Assembly (NCBI RefSeq): GCF_036178145.1
Contig: NZ_CP108067.1
Span: forward strand, 5,208,001-5,272,000
Length of the DNA stretch: 64,000 bases
Source of the DNA: Streptomyces sp. NBC_00273
GTDB taxonomy: Bacteria > Actinomycetota > Actinomycetes > Streptomycetales > Streptomycetaceae
Reading direction: 5' to 3'
Made by a program: the position numbers and the translations under genes. Below the pieces are notes generated by a model that was not told the origin of the DNA, made no database searches, and saw only the letters and a program-made list of their open reading frames with translations. This document shows positions 60,408 to 64,000 of the stretch, piece after piece (positions within the stretch are counted from its first letter, which is position 1; the number at the start of each line of letters is the position of its first letter).

Positions 60408-60731
60408 ATGGCAAGCATCCGTACCGCCCGCGTCATCTCCGCCGTCGCCGCACTCCCCCTCGCCGCCGCCCTCTTCGGCGGGGTGGCGTCGGCCGACAAC
60501 GGCTCCTTCGCGAACGACGGATCGAATGCGAGCGTGGCCAGCATCATCGGCAGCGGTGTGGGCGGCGACAACAACGGCAACTCGTCCACGTCGCAGCAGG
60601 TGGCCACCGGTTCCGGCGCATCCAACCAGAGCAATACCGCTCAGGTGAACGGCTCGGCCCTCACCGCGATCGACCAGTCCAATACGACCGTCGCGGTCAA
60701 CTTCCACCCCTGGTGGGTAGCCGCTTCCTGA
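60408..60731 (+). CDS. small secreted Asn/Ser/Gln-rich protein
   Basis: The 107-residue protein has a classical signal peptide ending ASA-DN (about residue 30). The mature part is Gly/Ser/Asn/Gln-rich with a curlin-like spacing (TSQQVATGSGASNQSNTAQVNGSA, then AIDQSNTTVAV). It has no cysteine, unlike chaplins. A cell-surface or amyloid-like role is possible. GGAGG lies 8 nt before ATG 60408. Confidence 0.7.
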   Translation: MASIRTARVISAVAALPLAAALFGGVASADNGSFANDGSNASVASIIGSGVGGDNNGNSSTSQQVATGSGASNQSNTAQVNGSALTAIDQSNTTVAVNFHPWWVAAS

Positions 60732-60815
60732 GCCGCTCCGATCCTTGAGGGCGCCCGTGCGACCGGACCGGCTGGGGTCCGGTAGCGCGGGCGTCCTCGC
60801 GCATGTCCCCCGACC

Positions 60816-60848
60816 TTGACATCGCGGGTGAATCTGACGGACAGTCAG
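60816..60848 (+). promoter_or_regulatory. promoter with overlapping TetR-type operator
   Basis: TTGACA (60816-60821) is a good -35. About 12 bp later lies the inverted repeat CTGAC-GGACA-GTCAG (60834-60848), covering the expected -10. A TetR-family repressor is the likely ligand. The operon's first start codon is at 60885. Confidence 0.6.
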
Positions 60849-60884
60849 GTTCCCTCGATGATGTGATGCCGGGAGGCCAGCGCC

Positions 60885-62036
60885 GTGCACCTCGCCCCGA
60901 CCGAAGGCCAGTTGCGGCTCCGCGCCGAACTGCACGCGTACTTCAAGGACCTGATGCCGGACGGCCTCCCCGATGATCCGGCCCGCCAGCGCGAACTCCT
61001 GCGCCGCATAGGCGCCGACGGGCTCCTCGGCCTCGGCTGGCCCGTCGAGTACGGCGGCCAGGGACGGGGTGCCGACGAGCAGTTCGTCTTCTTCGACGAG
61101 GCCTACCGGGCCGGTGCCCCCGTCTCCATGGTCACCCTCAACACCGTCGGCCCGACCCTGATGAAGTACGGGACCGAGGAGCAGAAGGACTACTTCCTCC
61201 CCCGGATCCTGGCGGGCGACATCGTCTTCGCCATCGGGTACTCCGAACCCGAGGCCGGCACCGACCTCGCCGCCCTGCGCACGCGCGCCGTCCGAGACGG
61301 CTCCGACTGGCTGATCGACGGGCAGAAGGTCTTCACCTCCAACGCCCAGAACGCGGACTGGATCTGGCTCGCCTGCCGCACGGACCCCGAGGCCCCCAAG
61401 CACAAGGGCATCTCGATCATCCTGGTGCCCACCGAAGCCCCGGGCTTCTCCTGGACCCCGATCGACACCGTCGGCGGGCTCACCACCACGGCCACGTACT
61501 ACGACCGCGTCCGCGTGCCCGCCGGCCATCTCGTCGGCCCCGAGGACGGCGGCTGGGGTCTGATCACCAACCAGCTCAACCACGAGCGCGTCGCCCTCGC
61601 CGCCATAGGCATGCAGGCCGAGGACTTCTACGCGTACGCGCTCGACCACGCCCGCACTCCTGCCCCGGTCACCGGCGACCGCCCCGCCGACCTCCCCTGG
61701 GTGCGGTCCCGGCTCGCCGAGGCGCACGCGCGCCTGGCCGCCGTACGCCTCCTCAACTGGCGGCTCGTGCAGGACGTGGGCAGCGGCGCACTGGCCCCCG
61801 GCGATGCCAGCGGGGTGAAGTTCCTCGGCACCGAATCCACCGTCGAGGTGTACCGGATGTGCCAGGAGGTGGTGGGAGAGGAGGCTCTGATCCGCGGGCC
61901 CGCGGCGGTCGCGGGCGGCGAGCTCGAACGGATGAACCGGGCCGCCCAGATCAACACGTTCGGCGGCGGGGTCAGCGAGGTCCAGCGGGAGATCGTCGCC
62001 ATGATGCGGCTCGGCATGAAGGGGAGGAAGCGATGA
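60885..62036 (+). CDS. acyl-CoA dehydrogenase (FadE/ChsE type)
   Basis: The 383-residue FAD enzyme introduces an alpha-beta double bond into an acyl-CoA. Family features: IGYSEPEAGTDLAALRTRAV, the substrate/FAD segment DGQKVFTSNAQNADWIW, a likely catalytic Glu in LNHERVALAA (the isovaleryl-CoA position), and INTFGGGVSEVQREIVA near the end. GGAGG lies 8 nt before GTG 60885. It is the first of at least three coupled genes resembling mycobacterial fadE-chsH2-fadE for steroid side-chain oxidation. Confidence 0.9.
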   Translation: MHLAPTEGQLRLRAELHAYFKDLMPDGLPDDPARQRELLRRIGADGLLGLGWPVEYGGQGRGADEQFVFFDEAYRAGAPVSMVTLNTVGPTLMKYGTEEQKDYFLPRILAGDIVFAIGYSEPEAGTDLAALRTRAVRDGSDWLIDGQKVFTSNAQNADWIWLACRTDPEAPKHKGISIILVPTEAPGFSWTPIDTVGGLTTTATYYDRVRVPAGHLVGPEDGGWGLITNQLNHERVALAAIGMQAEDFYAYALDHARTPAPVTGDRPADLPWVRSRLAEAHARLAAVRLLNWRLVQDVGSGALAPGDASGVKFLGTESTVEVYRMCQEVVGEEALIRGPAAVAGGELERMNRAAQINTFGGGVSEVQREIVAMMRLGMKGRKR

Positions 62037-63049
62037 CGGCGGACGCGGACGTGAACGACGTGGACACGGCCGGGGTCACGGCAGCTGCAGCGACCGGGGC
62101 TACGGCAGCGACCGGGGCTACGGCCGAGGCCGAGGAGGCGGCCCGGTTCCACACGCTGTTGGCGGCCTTCGAGGGGCAGCCGGCCGCCACCGCGGCCCGG
62201 GGCAAGGACGCGGTCAACGAGCCGATGATCCGCCACTGGTGCGAGGCGATGGGCGATGCCAACCCCGCCTACACCGGTCCGGACGCCATCGCGCCGCCCA
62301 CCATGCTCCAGGTCTGGACCATGGGCGGCCTCTCCGGCCACGCGGACCGCTCCTCCGCCTACGACGACCTCCTCGCGCTCCTCGACGGCGCCGGCTTCAC
62401 CTCCGTGGTCGCCACCGACTGCGAGCAGGAGTACCACCACCCCTTGCGCCCCGGCGCCGCGATCACCTTCGACGCCGTCATCGAGACCGTGTCGCCCCGC
62501 AAGACGACCAAGCTGGGCACCGGCCACTTCGTGACCACCCGCATGAACGTCCGGGCGGACGGGGAACTCGCCGGCACCCACCGCTTCCGCATCCTCAAGT
62601 ACGCGCCCGCTGCCAGACCGGTGAAGCGGCCCCCGGCACAGCGGCCCCCGTCGCAGCGCCCCCGCCCGGTGATCAACCGCGACAACCAGGGCTTCTGGGA
62701 CGGAGTGCGCGACCACAAGCTGCTGATCCAGCGCTGCACTTCCTGCACCACCCTCCGTTTTCCGTGGCTCCCCGGATGCAACGCCTGCGCGAGTCCCGAC
62801 TGGGACACGGTCGAGGCCTCCGGCGCCGGCACGGTGTTCAGCTACGTCGTCATGCACCACCCGCCCTTCCCGGCCTTCGACCCGCCCTACGCGGTCGCAC
62901 TCGTCGAGCTCGCCGAAGGAGTCCGGATGATCAGCAACATCACCGGCGTGCCCTACGACAAGGTGCGCATCGGCCTCCCCGTCCAGCTGGAGTTCCTGCG
63001 CGTCGACGCCGGCCTCGAACTCCCCGTCTTCCGCGGGAGCGAGTGCTGA
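62033..63049 (+). CDS. MaoC-like / DUF35 OB-fold fusion protein (ChsH2-like)
   Basis: The 338-residue protein joins an N-terminal hot-dog MaoC-like domain (about 40-195) to a C-terminal zinc ribbon plus OB-fold (about 215-338). The zinc site has four Cys: CTSC and CNAC around FPWLPG. This matches mycobacterial ChsH2, which pairs with a catalytic MaoC partner and with the Ltp2 aldolase. A Pro/Arg linker (KRPPAQRPPSQRPRP) separates the domains. ATG 62033 overlaps the upstream stop as ATGA. Confidence 0.88.
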   Translation: MTADADVNDVDTAGVTAAAATGATAATGATAEAEEAARFHTLLAAFEGQPAATAARGKDAVNEPMIRHWCEAMGDANPAYTGPDAIAPPTMLQVWTMGGLSGHADRSSAYDDLLALLDGAGFTSVVATDCEQEYHHPLRPGAAITFDAVIETVSPRKTTKLGTGHFVTTRMNVRADGELAGTHRFRILKYAPAARPVKRPPAQRPPSQRPRPVINRDNQGFWDGVRDHKLLIQRCTSCTTLRFPWLPGCNACASPDWDTVEASGAGTVFSYVVMHHPPFPAFDPPYAVALVELAEGVRMISNITGVPYDKVRIGLPVQLEFLRVDAGLELPVFRGSEC

Positions 63050-64000
63050 TGGACTTCCACCCCACCGAGGAGCAGGCCGCCGCGGTCGGTCTCGCCGCCC
63101 GGATCCTCTCCGATCTCGCCACCCACGAGCGCCTCGCCGAAGCGGGCACCGGCAGCGACGCCGAGCTGTGGAAGGCCGTCACCGCGGCCGGACTGATCGC
63201 CGCAGTCGAGGAGATCGGCCTGCTCGGGCTGGTCCTGCTGCTGGAGGAACAGGGCCGCACCACCGCACAGGTCCCGTACGCCGCCACCTGCGCGTACGGG
63301 ATCCTTCCCGTGATCGCGCACGGCAGCCCCGAACAGCGCGCCCGCCTGCTGCCCGCCCTTGGCACGGGCGAGGCCGTGGCCACCGGAGCGTTCCCGGCGC
63401 GCGGTCGGATCACCGCCGAGGGCGGCCGGCTCACCGGCACCGCCCCCGCCGTGCCGTGGCTGCGCGACGCCACGCACGTACTGGTCCCGGACGGGGACCG
63501 GGCGCTGTGGCTCGTACGTACCGACGCGCCCGGTGTGCGGACCTCCCCGGTGGAGACCACCGCCCCGTGGTCGGCGGCCCGGCTGGTGCTGACCGCGGCC
63601 GAGGGAGAGCGCCTCGGTTCGGACGGCGCGTACGAGGCCACGCTCGACGCCGCCCGGACCGCGTTCGCCGGACTCCAGGCGGGCGTCTGCGCGGGCTCTC
63701 TCGCCCGCGCGGTGGAACACACCTCCACCCGGGAGCAGTTCGGCAGGCCGCTCTCCACCAACCAGGGGGTCATGCTGCGCGCGGCCGACGCGTACATGGA
63801 CACCGAGGCGATCCGGGTCACCACGTACGAGGCGGCCTGGCGCATCGACCGGGGTCTTCCGGCACACGAGCACGCGCTGACGGCCGCCTGGTGGGCCTCG
63901 GAGGCGGGCAAGCGGGTCGTGCACGCGGGCCAGCACCTGCACGGCGGCATGGGCGCCGACCTGGACCACCCCGTCCACCGGCACTTCCTGTGGGGACGCC
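63049..64000 (+). CDS. acyl-CoA dehydrogenase, FadE28-like, incomplete at the window edge
   Basis: The frame is open from ATG 63049 to the last base (317 codons seen). Family elements include LLLEEQGRTTAQVPYA, TSTREQFGRPLSTNQGVMLRAADAYMD and GQHLHGGMGADLDHPVHR. Where the partner has the catalytic HERV, this protein has DAART, so it probably lacks the base and acts as the second subunit of a heterotetramer, as in mycobacterial ChsE1-ChsE2. Compared with relatives, the segment after LIAAVEEIG seems about eight residues short. The start overlaps the upstream stop (TGATG). Confidence 0.87.
   Translation, partial: MDFHPTEEQAAAVGLAARILSDLATHERLAEAGTGSDAELWKAVTAAGLIAAVEEIGLLGLVLLLEEQGRTTAQVPYAATCAYGILPVIAHGSPEQRARLLPALGTGEAVATGAFPARGRITAEGGRLTGTAPAVPWLRDATHVLVPDGDRALWLVRTDAPGVRTSPVETTAPWSAARLVLTAAEGERLGSDGAYEATLDAARTAFAGLQAGVCAGSLARAVEHTSTREQFGRPLSTNQGVMLRAADAYMDTEAIRVTTYEAAWRIDRGLPAHEHALTAAWWASEAGKRVVHAGQHLHGGMGADLDHPVHRHFLWGR

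Noticed and set aside
55752..64000. Integrated element using tRNA-Ser as attachment site
   Set aside because: I found no integrase gene and no repeat of the tRNA 3' end downstream in the window, so I call the region accessory but not a defined element.

Overview
The window is high-GC actinobacterial DNA and reads as a Streptomyces chromosome close to oriC. The evidence is the GC3-rich codon use, frequent GTG starts, a fused cydCD, a Rex operator of exact Streptomyces form, a DtpA/Sco/CopC copper operon, SpoIIE-type phosphatases with anti-sigma kinases, and seven copies of the parS core GTTTCACGTGAAAC. Clustered parS sites and a dense DnaA-box cluster at 33910-34219 are both expected near the Streptomyces origin. 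The gene order hisC-cydAB-cydCD ... serS-pheA-dtpA-copCD-sco also matches my memory of the S. coelicolor SCO3943-SCO3980 region (recalled, not checked).

Layout. 0-1.4 kb: LacI regulator. 1.7-9.6 kb: hisC-type aminotransferase, a cyclophilin-fold protein, and the Rex-controlled cytochrome bd operon cydA-cydB-cydCD. 9.6-13.4 kb: GAF histidine kinase, HAD phosphatase, a tandem parS, LLM flavin oxidoreductase. 13.4-18.4 kb: a translationally coupled HSP90-like chaperone and a 1010-residue TPR protein. 18.5-20 kb: KptA RNA 2'-phosphotransferase and a MIP channel. 20.2-24.7 kb: a four-gene operon (M24 peptidase, EphD-like epoxide hydrolase/SDR fusion, PF10118-type hydrolase with an apparent frameshift, MerR). 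24.9-28.4 kb: two ABC ATPase/permease pairs. 28.5-31.5 kb: rhomboid protein, two-component system, small membrane protein. 31.6-35.2 kb: HAD, serS, the DnaA-box cluster, pheA. 35.2-41.5 kb: copper trafficking operon. 41.5-49.1 kb: SpoIIE/anti-sigma regulators, pepP, a lone Prim-Pol domain protein, a secreted protein and a SEC-C protein. 49.3-54.5 kb: GDPD, HtrA protease, and LysR-cysteine dioxygenase-YeiH exporter. 54.7-55.9 kb: secreted serine peptidase and tRNA-Ser(UGA).

From 55.9 to about 60.7 kb, downstream of tRNA-Ser, the DNA looks accessory. Two gene remnants abut at about 56079 in what looks like a deletion scar. They are followed by a decayed bacteriocin-type ABC export locus (permease with lost 5' end and a frameshift, an intact ATPase, a coupled 41-residue membrane peptide), then a 26-unit octanucleotide minisatellite, poorly conserved secreted proteins and a purine-rich stretch. 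The last 3 kb opens an acyl-CoA dehydrogenase / MaoC-DUF35 / acyl-CoA dehydrogenase operon resembling the mycobacterial igr (steroid side-chain) genes; it runs off the window.

Functional themes are redox and copper biology (Rex-cyd, Sco-DtpA), cysteine and sulfur disposal (LysR-CDO-YeiH), proteostasis (HSP90-TPR, HtrA), and chromosome maintenance sites (parS, DnaA boxes) embedded in and between ordinary genes. I found no CRISPR array, insertion sequence or rRNA.
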